A stretch of 7,748 nucleotides of DNA from Anaerolineales bacterium (GCA_919901875.1 CAKKQG010000276.1:1561-9308); one strand, 5' to 3'. Shown: positions 1-6,474, counted from the stretch's first letter. Numbers and translations: made by a program. The notes: generated by a model not told the origin, from the sequence alone.

Positions 1-1536
1 GGCGCGATCAATTTATCCGGCACGATCTCTGCCGGTGGATATTTTTTACTTGAGCGCACGAATGACTCCACTGTGAGTGATATCACTGCCGATTTGATTT
101 ACACCGGCAGTTTAAATAATGGCGGCGACACGATCTTGTTGAACGATCCCTCAGGCGCATTAATTGACTCGGCTAACAGTGATGGCGGTGCCTGGCCCGC
201 CGGAGACGATTCCGCGCGCGCCTCGATGGAGCGAATCTCTTCCGGAGCTGACACCGACGGCAACTGGTCAACCAACTACGGTCATGTCACAAATGGCAAA
301 GATAAAAACGGTAACAGCTTGCGCGCCACGCCCAAACGATCCAACTCCAACCTTGTCGCAACGTCAACGCCAACCGCCTTCGCCCGCATCACATCGGTGC
401 GAATCAACGAAGTCGTTCCCAATCCCGGCTCTGATTGGACGATATATGGAATCAATCGTACACCCGCCGAATTTATCGAACTCTATAACTCAAGTGATCA
501 ACCGGTGAGTCTCAGCGGATGGATGATTGATGATGGCGTTGGCGGCAGCTCGCCTTATACATTTCCAAACGGAGTCGTAATGCAACCCGGCGACTTCTGG
601 GAGATTTATACATCGGGACTTAATATCTCGCTCAACGATGACGGCGACTCGGCGCGATTGCTTTATCCCGACGGCTCGGTAATTGACGAAGTAAGTTGGG
701 GATCGCGCATCGGCGATGATCGCTCGCTCAGCCGTAACCCGAACGGTGTGGGCGGATGGGAAGTGGATTGGCAGCCGAGTCCGGGGATGCCGAATCGGCC
801 GCATGGCGTTGGATCGAAATTCGGGCCCAAACCCACGCCGGTTATCGCCGGTATTCGGCAAGCACGTTTATGGGATGACGGCGCATGGGTGACGATGATC
901 GGTTGGGTGACGGGACCGTATCCCCTTTTTGGGAGTCGAGTGATCTACATCCAAGATGGATCGGGAGTCGGCATTGCACTTTATCTTGGAAGCGGCACCT
1001 GGCCCCCGATGAAACAAGGTCAATCAATCACGGCGGCAGGGTATTTGCGCACGCGCAATGGCGAGCGCGAATTGTATGTGAGAAATTCTTGGCTGTTTGC
1101 ATTTGAGGATCAGATCAAGGTTTTGCCGCCAACGTCAATCCGCACCAACGAGGTCAATGATTCGACAGAAGGCGCGCTGGTATCTCTCACAGGACGAATC
1201 GTCAGGATTGAGTCCAACGCATTTTGGATTGACGATGGCTCTGGCATCGCCCGTATTTTCTTCCGCACATCATTGGAATTTGAAACGCCCAAAGTGAAAC
1301 GCGGGCAGGTGTGGTCCATCATCGGCATCGTTGGCGAATTCACCGCGCGCGGATCAGAGTCAAAAGGGCATCGCGTGTTAGTGCGCTTCGACAGCGACAT
1401 CAAATTGATCAACAAACAAAACGAGATCAACGATCCCGCGCCCACCGCAACGTCGTTGCCCGAAGATTTAATTACGCCCACGCTCGAACCCACCGAAACG
1501 GATATACCTACTCCCACCGCCACACGAAAACCGTAA
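1..1536 (+). CDS. Lamin-tail-domain protein with two OB-fold-like units, 5' end missing
   Basis: The reading frame is open from base 1, so the gene begins outside the window. The GTG at 73 lies inside a domain and is not a credible start. Of the 511 visible residues, about 1-112 are the rest of a first lamin tail domain (SAGGYFLLER, then GGDTILLNDPSG). Residues 131-266 are a complete second one (VRINEVVPNP, EFIELYNSSDQPVSLSGW, QPGDFW, closing PSPGMPN). Residues about 282-375 and 385-472 look like two OB-fold-type beta barrels with the recurring IDDGSG/IQDGSG pattern. A Pro/Thr-rich tail ends in TPTATRKP. Lamin tail domains are immunoglobulin-like and in bacteria often occur in exported surface or nuclease-associated proteins. 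No catalytic motif is visible here. The role, binding or surface display, is inferred. No C-terminal membrane anchor or sorting motif is present. A terminator follows directly. Confidence 0.85.
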   Translation, partial: GAINLSGTISAGGYFLLERTNDSTVSDITADLIYTGSLNNGGDTILLNDPSGALIDSANSDGGAWPAGDDSARASMERISSGADTDGNWSTNYGHVTNGKDKNGNSLRATPKRSNSNLVATSTPTAFARITSVRINEVVPNPGSDWTIYGINRTPAEFIELYNSSDQPVSLSGWMIDDGVGGSSPYTFPNGVVMQPGDFWEIYTSGLNISLNDDGDSARLLYPDGSVIDEVSWGSRIGDDRSLSRNPNGVGGWEVDWQPSPGMPNRPHGVGSKFGPKPTPVIAGIRQARLWDDGAWVTMIGWVTGPYPLFGSRVIYIQDGSGVGIALYLGSGTWPPMKQGQSITAAGYLRTRNGERELYVRNSWLFAFEDQIKVLPPTSIRTNEVNDSTEGALVSLTGRIVRIESNAFWIDDGSGIARIFFRTSLEFETPKVKRGQVWSIIGIVGEFTARGSESKGHRVLVRFDSDIKLINKQNEINDPAPTATSLPEDLITPTLEPTETDIPTPTATRKP

Positions 1537-1547
1537 ACTAATACGCC

Positions 1548-1613
1548 AGACCCGAAGGGTTTCGCGAAGCATCCCGTAGCGAAGCGGAGTGGATAAAACC
1601 CTTCGGGTCTTTT
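1548..1613 (+). terminator. Intrinsic terminator with a 15-bp perfect stem and a long loop
   Basis: The arms 1548-1562 (AGACCCGAAGGGTTT) and 1596-1610 (AAACCCTTCGGGTCT) are perfect reverse complements. They are followed by TTTTCTC, counting the last arm base. The 33-nt loop carries the direct repeat GCGAAGC at 1564-1570 and 1579-1585. Each arm can also fold alone as a small ACCC-GGGT hairpin. The element begins 12 nt after the lamin-tail gene stops, so it most likely ends that transcript. No A-tract precedes the left arm, so activity on the opposite strand is not supported. Confidence 0.8.
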
Positions 1614-1618
1614 CTCGT

Positions 1619-1624
1619 TATAAT
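1619..1624 (+). promoter_or_regulatory. TATAAT -10 box for a probable leaderless transcript
   Basis: A perfect TATAAT lies between the terminator and the GTG at 1631, with six bases (CGGGAT) between box and start codon. A transcript initiated at the usual distance would begin at or next to the GTG, giving a leaderless mRNA. The -35 position (about 1596-1601, inside the terminator arm) reads AAACCC and does not resemble TTGACA. There is no Shine-Dalgarno before the GTG. Confidence 0.6.
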
Positions 1625-1630
1625 CGGGAT

Positions 1631-3922
1631 GTGTCTCCCCGTCTAAAATTTTTCTTCGTCAGCGCGATCATCTTCTGCCTTGCTTTGTGGCTTCGCGTTG
1701 TCAACTTATATGGCATCCCTCTTTTCGTTGACGAAGGCATTCATCTCGATTGGGCGCATCGCTTTGCGATCAACGCTCCGCAATATCCGATCCTGATGGA
1801 CGGCAAACCATTGCTCATCGCATGGCTGGTGCTGTTAAAGACTTTGGGGCCCGGACAGCTATGGATCGGACGCGCCGCAGTGGCTCTCGCCTCACTCATC
1901 ACATGCGCCGCGTGCATTGCCATTGGCACATCGTTGTCATCGCGCAAAACAGGTTTGCTCGCCGGATTGATTTACGCCTTTTTGCCTCAAGCAGTTTTTT
2001 TTGAGCGACAAGTGATCGCCGACCCGATCATGGCGATCTTCGGAACGTTGACCATCTTCTTCACACTCCAACTCGCCAAGAAGCAAAACGCTGTCGGGAT
2101 CATCATGCTCGCGTTGTCGCTCGCCGCCGCAGTCATGGGCAAACTATTCGGCGCCATGTATTACGCCGTGCCGTTCTTCGCTCTCCTGTTAATTCCCATC
2201 CACAAAAAAATTGATCGAATCAAATTAAGTGGTTATTACATTGCCTCGGGGTTTCTCTCGGCAATCCTGATCGCTCTCTTCATTTTTGCCTTAGGAAATA
2301 AAATCGGAGTCAACGATCAACAAATGGCAAGCGGTCAGGTCGGATTCTTAAGTTGCCCACCGTTGATCTGTAAAGGCGATCTCCGGTTAGAGATCGAGTA
2401 TCTTGCGAGTGCGCTTCGCAGTTTGCTCGAACTCGTCCCGCCTTACTTCGGGTGGCTCGTCGTCATCGTTGCTTGTTTAGCGTTGCCTCTCAGCAACGAG
2501 CGCACACGCGCGCCGATTCGTTTTCTCGCATTATGTTCTTTGGCGATGTCTCTCACCTTCATCGCCATCTCCAAAGATATTCCGCCGCGCTACATGAGCT
2601 TCATCGCCGCGCAAATTGTGATCTTGGCAGCGCACGGCTGGGTAATGATGATGGATCGATTCGGACGATCTGCGCTGACGCGCGCGGCAATCACGGTGTT
2701 GCCGACTCTGCTTATCACCTTTCAACCTGTGGGAAACGTCATCGCCCTCACGCACAACATCGCCCAAGCCCAACTTGCTAATCTCGACTCGCAAGGTTAT
2801 CTCACCAACGACGCGAGCGGCGGCGGCGTGCGCGAAGCGGCGTTAGCCATGTTGAACGCAGAAAAAGAGTCGCCGCTCCCGCCGGTGATCATCACCGACA
2901 ATGTGTCGCTGGTGTTAATCGCCGCGCAAGTGGATCGATCACAAATTGACGTGCGTGTCAGCGGCGAAACGAGCAGTGGCGACATCGCCCGATGGTTGAT
3001 GGGCGGGCAGCACATCTACTTAATTGATCAGGTAATCTCGAACACGCCGCCTAAAGATTTTATAGATGGCTTGATCACAAAAGAGGTGGGGCGTTACCCG
3101 CGCATGGCAGGCGCGAGAGAAGTGCGCTTGCGGCAAGTGGTTGACACATCAGCCAAGTTTCGCCACGCCTTCTTCCAGAATCATTTTGCCCAACCCGAAA
3201 AGTTAGCCGGGAACTATCAGGCATTGATTAAGACTCTGCCCGATGAGACAACCGTCATGCTGTATCCGCCACAACAACGGGCTATGTTTGGGGATCGGAA
3301 GGACGTATACGCCATTGGTGATTCATGGACGTTGGATAACGTAGGTGAGTCGTTGCAGACGATCACGGCGAGCAAACAAAATTTAAAGATTGTATTTTTG
3401 GATGATGTGAAAGGCGATCCAAATAAATTAATAGAAACGTGGTTGAACACGAATCTATTCAAGGTAGATGAACAATGGTTTGAGGCGATTCGGATGATCG
3501 GTTATGCGGGCGACTCCACGGTGACGCAGACTCACCCTGTGGGGGCGCGGTTCGGAGACGGCATCCGCCTTGAGAAGGTTGAAGTGATCGATTCGGTTGC
3601 GCGGCGTGGAGAAGCTGCCCGCTTACGATTAATCTGGAAAGCAGAGAGCGCTGTCGGGCGCGACTTCAAATCTTTCACACATATTTTTATTGATGATAAG
3701 ATTGTCGCTCAGCGCGATGGTCAGCCCGTCGGCGAATTGCGCCCGACGACGACGTGGAAAGCGGGTGAGACGATCCGTGATCAGTTTGCGATTCGGATTC
3801 CAAACGACGCGCCGAGTGGTGTGTATCAATTGCGAATCGGGTTGTATGATTTAACAACGCTGGAGCGGCTTGCGGTGAATGGCGGTGAGTTTATTGTATT
3901 GGGCGAGATCACAATTCAGTAG
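1631..3922 (+). CDS. GT-C/GT39-type membrane glycosyltransferase (ArnT/PMT-like)
   Basis: This is a polytopic membrane protein of 763 residues from GTG 1631. It probably transfers sugars from a polyprenyl-phosphate donor onto an envelope acceptor on the outer face of the membrane. About 11-12 hydrophobic segments span residues 5-373. The first external loop carries the acidic VDEGIHL motif (Asp34-Glu35) expected of GT-C enzymes, and a second conserved-type acidic site follows in ERQVIADP (Asp131). Residues about 374-763 are soluble and end in a beta-sandwich-like module (AQRDGQPVGELRPTTTW, GVYQLRIGLYD) that I recognise from Chloroflexota relatives. An in-frame GTG at 1589 would add 14 residues, but it lies in the terminator loop and its codons run through the terminator arm, so I prefer 1631. 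The patatin gene follows after 26 nt. Substrate cannot be told from sequence. Confidence 0.85.
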   Translation: MSPRLKFFFVSAIIFCLALWLRVVNLYGIPLFVDEGIHLDWAHRFAINAPQYPILMDGKPLLIAWLVLLKTLGPGQLWIGRAAVALASLITCAACIAIGTSLSSRKTGLLAGLIYAFLPQAVFFERQVIADPIMAIFGTLTIFFTLQLAKKQNAVGIIMLALSLAAAVMGKLFGAMYYAVPFFALLLIPIHKKIDRIKLSGYYIASGFLSAILIALFIFALGNKIGVNDQQMASGQVGFLSCPPLICKGDLRLEIEYLASALRSLLELVPPYFGWLVVIVACLALPLSNERTRAPIRFLALCSLAMSLTFIAISKDIPPRYMSFIAAQIVILAAHGWVMMMDRFGRSALTRAAITVLPTLLITFQPVGNVIALTHNIAQAQLANLDSQGYLTNDASGGGVREAALAMLNAEKESPLPPVIITDNVSLVLIAAQVDRSQIDVRVSGETSSGDIARWLMGGQHIYLIDQVISNTPPKDFIDGLITKEVGRYPRMAGAREVRLRQVVDTSAKFRHAFFQNHFAQPEKLAGNYQALIKTLPDETTVMLYPPQQRAMFGDRKDVYAIGDSWTLDNVGESLQTITASKQNLKIVFLDDVKGDPNKLIETWLNTNLFKVDEQWFEAIRMIGYAGDSTVTQTHPVGARFGDGIRLEKVEVIDSVARRGEAARLRLIWKAESAVGRDFKSFTHIFIDDKIVAQRDGQPVGELRPTTTWKAGETIRDQFAIRIPNDAPSGVYQLRIGLYDLTTLERLAVNGGEFIVLGEITIQ

Positions 3923-3924
3923 GA

Positions 3925-3939
3925 CGGATTTTAAATCCG
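3925..3939. repeat. Short palindrome CGGATTT-T-AAATCCG beside a ribosome binding site
   Basis: Two perfect 7-nt arms (3925-3931 and 3933-3939) surround a single central T, between the GT-C stop codon and the patatin Shine-Dalgarno. Its last base is the first G of the GGAGG. With a one-base centre it would form only a shorter hairpin in RNA, so it is more likely a protein-binding dyad or a worn repeat than a terminator. No U-tract follows. Confidence 0.5.
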
Positions 3940-3943
3940 GAGG
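3939..3943 (+). promoter_or_regulatory. GGAGG Shine-Dalgarno for the patatin gene
   Basis: GGAGG is followed by a 5-nt spacer (CAACC) and ATG at 3949, an almost ideal arrangement. It fixes the patatin start. It is the only strong ribosome binding site seen before any start codon in this window. The other starts are probably leaderless, coupled, or without an SD. Confidence 0.75.
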
Positions 3944-3948
3944 CAACC

Positions 3949-4920
3949 ATGAAAAAGATTCTTTCAATTGACGGCGGCGGTATTCGCGGCATTGTGCCAG
4001 CAGTATTATTAGCCGAGATCGAGAGGCGCACCGGCAAACGAATCGCCGATATGTTTGACATGATTGGCGGCACGTCCACAGGCGGCATTTTGACGTTGGG
4101 ACTAACGAAGCCTGACAAGAATAATAGCCAGAGACCTCAATACACTGCCGAGCAATTGATCTCATTATACGAAAGAGAAGGCAACCAAATTTTTTCGCGC
4201 TCGCGGTGGTATGGCCTGCGCTCATTGGGTAATTTATTGAGTCCCAAATACACGGCGCATGGCATTGAAGGGATCCTAGAAAAATATTTTGGCGAGGCGC
4301 GACTCTCCGAAGCTTTAGGCGATGTGATCATTACCAGTTACGATATTGAGCGACGGCAGTCTTATTTTTTCAAATCGCACAAGGCAAAGATGGACTCTTC
4401 AAAAGATTTTTTGATGAGGCGTGTGGCACGCGCGACCTCTGCCGCGCCGACGTATTTCCCGCCAAGTCGCGTTGAAATGGAAAACGATTATCTGGCTTTA
4501 GTGGATGGCGGTGTGTTCGCCAATAATCCGGCGATGTGCGCCTACGTCGAGGTGCGTTCAATCTATCCACAGCAAGACGATTTCTTGGTTGTTTCAATTG
4601 GCACCGGAGAAAATACAAAACGATTGCCATATGAACAAGTCTCAAATTGGGGGGTGTTAAATTGGGCGCAGCCTGTATTAGAAGTGGTCTTTGATGGCAT
4701 TAACGACACGGTTGATTATCAACTGCAACAGATCGTCCGACCTGCCGCCGATGGGAGTAAGCGATATTATCGCTTCCAAATTAAGTTGCCACAGGATGTG
4801 AACGAGGAACTCGATGATTGCACTCCCAACAACATTCGCGGGTTGCGTTTATTGGGCGAAGAGCTGGTACACAATTACGATGAGGATATTGCGACACTGT
4901 GCGATTTAATTAAACAATAG
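3949..4920 (+). CDS. Patatin-like phospholipase
   Basis: The 323-residue protein has every core patatin motif in order. An oxyanion-hole loop DGGGIRG lies at residues 8-14. The nucleophile elbow GTSTGG is at 41-46 with Ser43, ATSAAPTYFPP is at 162-172, and the DGG at 186-188 supplies Asp186 for the Ser-Asp dyad. VVSIGTGE (214-221) is also typical. Patatins hydrolyse acyl esters of phospho- or glycolipids. No signal peptide or transmembrane segment is visible, so it is probably cytosolic and acts at the inner membrane face. The region after residue 225 shows no domain I can name. The start is set by a good Shine-Dalgarno. The 2H phosphoesterase gene begins at the very next base after the stop, implying coupled expression. 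Related patatins serve as CBASS effectors (CapV), but housekeeping lipases share these motifs and no cyclase gene is visible, so a defence role is speculation. Confidence 0.92.
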   Translation: MKKILSIDGGGIRGIVPAVLLAEIERRTGKRIADMFDMIGGTSTGGILTLGLTKPDKNNSQRPQYTAEQLISLYEREGNQIFSRSRWYGLRSLGNLLSPKYTAHGIEGILEKYFGEARLSEALGDVIITSYDIERRQSYFFKSHKAKMDSSKDFLMRRVARATSAAPTYFPPSRVEMENDYLALVDGGVFANNPAMCAYVEVRSIYPQQDDFLVVSIGTGENTKRLPYEQVSNWGVLNWAQPVLEVVFDGINDTVDYQLQQIVRPAADGSKRYYRFQIKLPQDVNEELDDCTPNNIRGLRLLGEELVHNYDEDIATLCDLIKQ

Positions 4921-5436
4921 ATGCAAGGCATTGTGTCCTTACTCGACGATCCTTACGCGCAGATCGTTCACGACATTTGGGATGAGTTAAAAACAAAGTG
5001 CGGGATCGCCGGAACGCAAGTTCCTCAGTTCCCGCACTTTTCGTATCACGTCGCCGGGCGTTACGACGAGACGTTACGCCCGCTCTTAAAAAAGATCGCC
5101 GCCGGACAAAAAACGTTCAAAGTTAACACAGCAGGCTTGGGAATTTTCAACGGCGGCAACCCCGTGGTATTTGTTTCACTGGTGCGCGATTCAGCGCTCT
5201 CACAGTTTCACGAATCGATCTATCCCATTCTCTCTTCTACCACAACCACCTCACTCGCCTATTACGAGCCGCGCGCGTGGACGCCGCATATCACGTTGGC
5301 GCAAGGCGACCTCACGCCGCAAAATTTGCCGGATGTGATACGCGTTTTAAATGATCGCAACTTTGAATGGGAGATTTCTATCAACAACTTAACGTGGTTA
5401 AGTGACACAAACGTGATCACACGTTACGATTTTTAA
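4921..5436 (+). CDS. 2H phosphoesterase superfamily protein (2'-5' RNA ligase-like)
   Basis: This 171-residue protein carries two H-x-[S/T] motifs: HFS at residues 39-41 (context FPHFSYHV) and HIT at 123-125 (context TPHITLAQGD). They are 84 residues apart, as in the LigT/2H fold, where the two histidines act on 2',3'-cyclic or 2'-5' phosphoesters. Length fits the family. Substrate is unknown; candidates are RNA termini, ADP-ribose cyclic phosphate or oligonucleotides. The ATG directly abuts the patatin stop (TAGATG) and has no Shine-Dalgarno, so it is probably translated by reinitiation after the patatin. The 3' end overlaps the convergent GT2 gene by 20 bp, leaving no room for an ordinary terminator between them. 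Confidence 0.82.
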   Translation: MQGIVSLLDDPYAQIVHDIWDELKTKCGIAGTQVPQFPHFSYHVAGRYDETLRPLLKKIAAGQKTFKVNTAGLGIFNGGNPVVFVSLVRDSALSQFHESIYPILSSTTTTSLAYYEPRAWTPHITLAQGDLTPQNLPDVIRVLNDRNFEWEISINNLTWLSDTNVITRYDF

Positions 5437-6391
5437 TCCGCCACCACACGCCGATTGGATAACCGAGCATCTTCGCCACGTCCCCCGCGACGCGAATCAC
5501 CGGAACCCAAACCAGTGCCACGAGCGAAAGCCGCCTCTGCCGAATCAGCCGCGCCAACGGTCTCCGCACGTAAGCCACCATCGCCAGCGCACCGGCATAC
5601 CACAAAAGGGGATTGACCCACGCCGCATAAACCCCAAGCGGCACAACAATTAAATAAGTGACGTAACGAACAAGGTGAATCTTCAACCACAGATTTGCCT
5701 TGCCATCGCCTTTGGCGTAATTAAAATATTGCTTCATGAAAGAAAAAAGAGTCGGGCGCGGACGAAAGTGGGCAATCGCTTTCGGCGCAAAAACGAAATC
5801 GCCAAACTTCTGACGCATCTTCAAATCGAAGATCACATCTTCGGAAAAATCTAACCACTCGGGGTAGCCGCCAACTGCCTCCCACGCCTTTTTCAAAAAT
5901 GCCACACTGCGGCTTGACGGCAGAAATTTTTGAGGGTTGATCTCTTCTACATCGGGCAAGGTGGTTGCACCGAGCGCGATCTCAAATATGTTTTGCGGAT
6001 CGGATTGAAAAAAACCCGCGACGAGAGAATTAGAGATTGGAGATTGGAGATTACTTTTAATCTCTAATCTCTGATCTCCAATCCCTTTCAACAATTCCTC
6101 TAACCACCTCTCCTCCAACCACACTCCAGCATCCGTCACCGCAACGATCTCATGGCTCGCATTGCGAATCGCTTCGTTGCGCCCTTGCGAAATGTTCGCG
6201 CCTTCTTTGGTCACGATCTTCAATGGCAAACGATTCGAATACTCCCGAATCAGGTCAAGCGTGTTGTCTTTCGATCCACCGTCGCACACCACCACTTCAT
6301 CAGGTTGGCGCGTTTGCTTCACAACCGAATCAAACAAACGGCGAATATGATCACTTTCGTTCAAGACCGTAATTGCCAAAGAAACTTTCAT
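5417..6391 (-). CDS. Family 2 glycosyltransferase with C-terminal membrane segments
   Basis: The 324-residue protein opens with a GT-A fold: VSLAITVLNESDHI, then DEVVVCDGGSKDNT (nucleotide-sugar binding), AVTDAGVW (Asp87, DxD-equivalent region), and FSEDVIFDLKMRQKFG with the ED pair at 184-185 expected of the catalytic base. Residues about 236-275 and 288-317 are hydrophobic and probably tether the enzyme to the membrane. It probably transfers a nucleotide-activated sugar in envelope polysaccharide or glycolipid synthesis; the sugar is not evident. Residues 104-121 are encoded exactly by an inverted heptamer repeat and fall between ERWLEELLKG and LVAGFFQSDP, where I would expect only a short connection. 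The ATG at 6391 has no Shine-Dalgarno but lies 7 nt from a TATAAT, suggesting a leaderless mRNA. The gene converges on and overlaps the 2H gene. Confidence 0.88.
   Translation of the reverse strand: MKVSLAITVLNESDHIRRLFDSVVKQTRQPDEVVVCDGGSKDNTLDLIREYSNRLPLKIVTKEGANISQGRNEAIRNASHEIVAVTDAGVWLEERWLEELLKGIGDQRLEIKSNLQSPISNSLVAGFFQSDPQNIFEIALGATTLPDVEEINPQKFLPSSRSVAFLKKAWEAVGGYPEWLDFSEDVIFDLKMRQKFGDFVFAPKAIAHFRPRPTLFSFMKQYFNYAKGDGKANLWLKIHLVRYVTYLIVVPLGVYAAWVNPLLWYAGALAMVAYVRRPLARLIRQRRLSLVALVWVPVIRVAGDVAKMLGYPIGVWWRIKNRNV
6029..6082. repeat. In-frame inverted heptamer repeat inside the GT2 gene
   Basis: The arms 6029-6053 and 6058-6082 (25 nt each) are separated by the 4-nt loop CTTT. On the minus strand the arm at 6032-6052 reads as three tandem 7-mers of type AATCTC[C/T]. 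On the plus strand the other arm reads AATCTCT, AATCTCT, GATCTCC from 6059. The arms match at 20 of 25 positions, and four of the five differences could form G-U pairs in RNA. The 54 nt correspond to exactly 18 codons (residues 104-121, IGDQRLEIKSNLQSPISN) and keep the frame. No target-site duplication is apparent. Confidence 0.85.
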
Positions 6392-6398
6392 AGAGACG

Positions 6399-6404
6399 AT
6401 TATA
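6399..6404 (-). promoter_or_regulatory. TATAAT -10 box for the GT2 gene, probable leaderless start
   Basis: On the minus strand TATAAT is followed by seven bases (CGTCTCT) and then the ATG at 6391. This puts the expected transcription start at or one base before the start codon, the same geometry as at 1619-1631. The region 17-18 bp upstream falls in the inverted repeat and reads TACGAA or ATACGA, not a TTGACA match. Confidence 0.6.
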
Positions 6405-6406
6405 AT
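6401..6406 (+). promoter_or_regulatory. TATAAT box on the plus strand, overlapping the divergent one
   Basis: ATTATAAT (6399-6406) is its own reverse complement, so a second perfect TATAAT faces right toward the RNA methyltransferase. Initiation from it would start near 6413 and give a leader of about 66 nt holding the 6421-6474 inverted repeat. TTGCCA at 6373-6378 resembles a -35, but its 22-bp spacer is too long for standard use. Only the minus-strand box has a convincing start-codon distance. Confidence 0.35.
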
Positions 6407-6420
6407 GCGGTGAAGGCATA

Positions 6421-6474
6421 TTTCGTATTGCGTATTCCGTCCACACTACGTTATACGAAATACGCAATACGATT
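6421..6474. repeat. Inverted heptamer repeat in the leader of the RNA methyltransferase gene
   Basis: The left side holds tandem units TTTCGTA (6421-6427), TTGCGTA (6428-6434) and TTCCGT. The right side holds TACGAAA (6454-6460), TACGCAA (6461-6467) and TACGATT (6468-6474). The best fold pairs 6423-6436 with 6459-6472 as a perfect 14-bp stem, extended by 3 bp beyond one mismatch, around a 14-nt loop. No U-tract follows, and it precedes a gene, so a terminator is unlikely. Its right end supplies TACGAT (6468-6473), a weak TAnnnT box 5 nt before the ATG. Confidence 0.85.

Noticed and set aside
490..861. Minus-strand frame of 123 residues opposite the lamin-tail gene
   Set aside because: It overlaps the clear second LTD, has no family resemblance and no start signals.
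3949..5436. A complete CBASS or other known anti-phage system
   Set aside because: Only a patatin and a 2H protein are present. There is no CD-NTase, Cap2/Cap3, HORMA or sensor gene in the window, and both flanking genes look like envelope glycosylation functions.
6410..6412. GTG as a leaderless start for the RNA methyltransferase
   Set aside because: It is in frame but only 3 nt from the TATAAT, too close for initiation at that codon, and it would translate the heptamer repeat as an N-terminal extension.
6029..6474. CRISPR-like array
   Set aside because: Units are 7 nt, directly tandem and inverted, with no spacers of regular length and no cas genes.
6421..6474. Terminator for a transcript entering from the left
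   Set aside because: No U-tract follows the stem on either strand, and on the minus strand it lies upstream of the GT2 promoter box.
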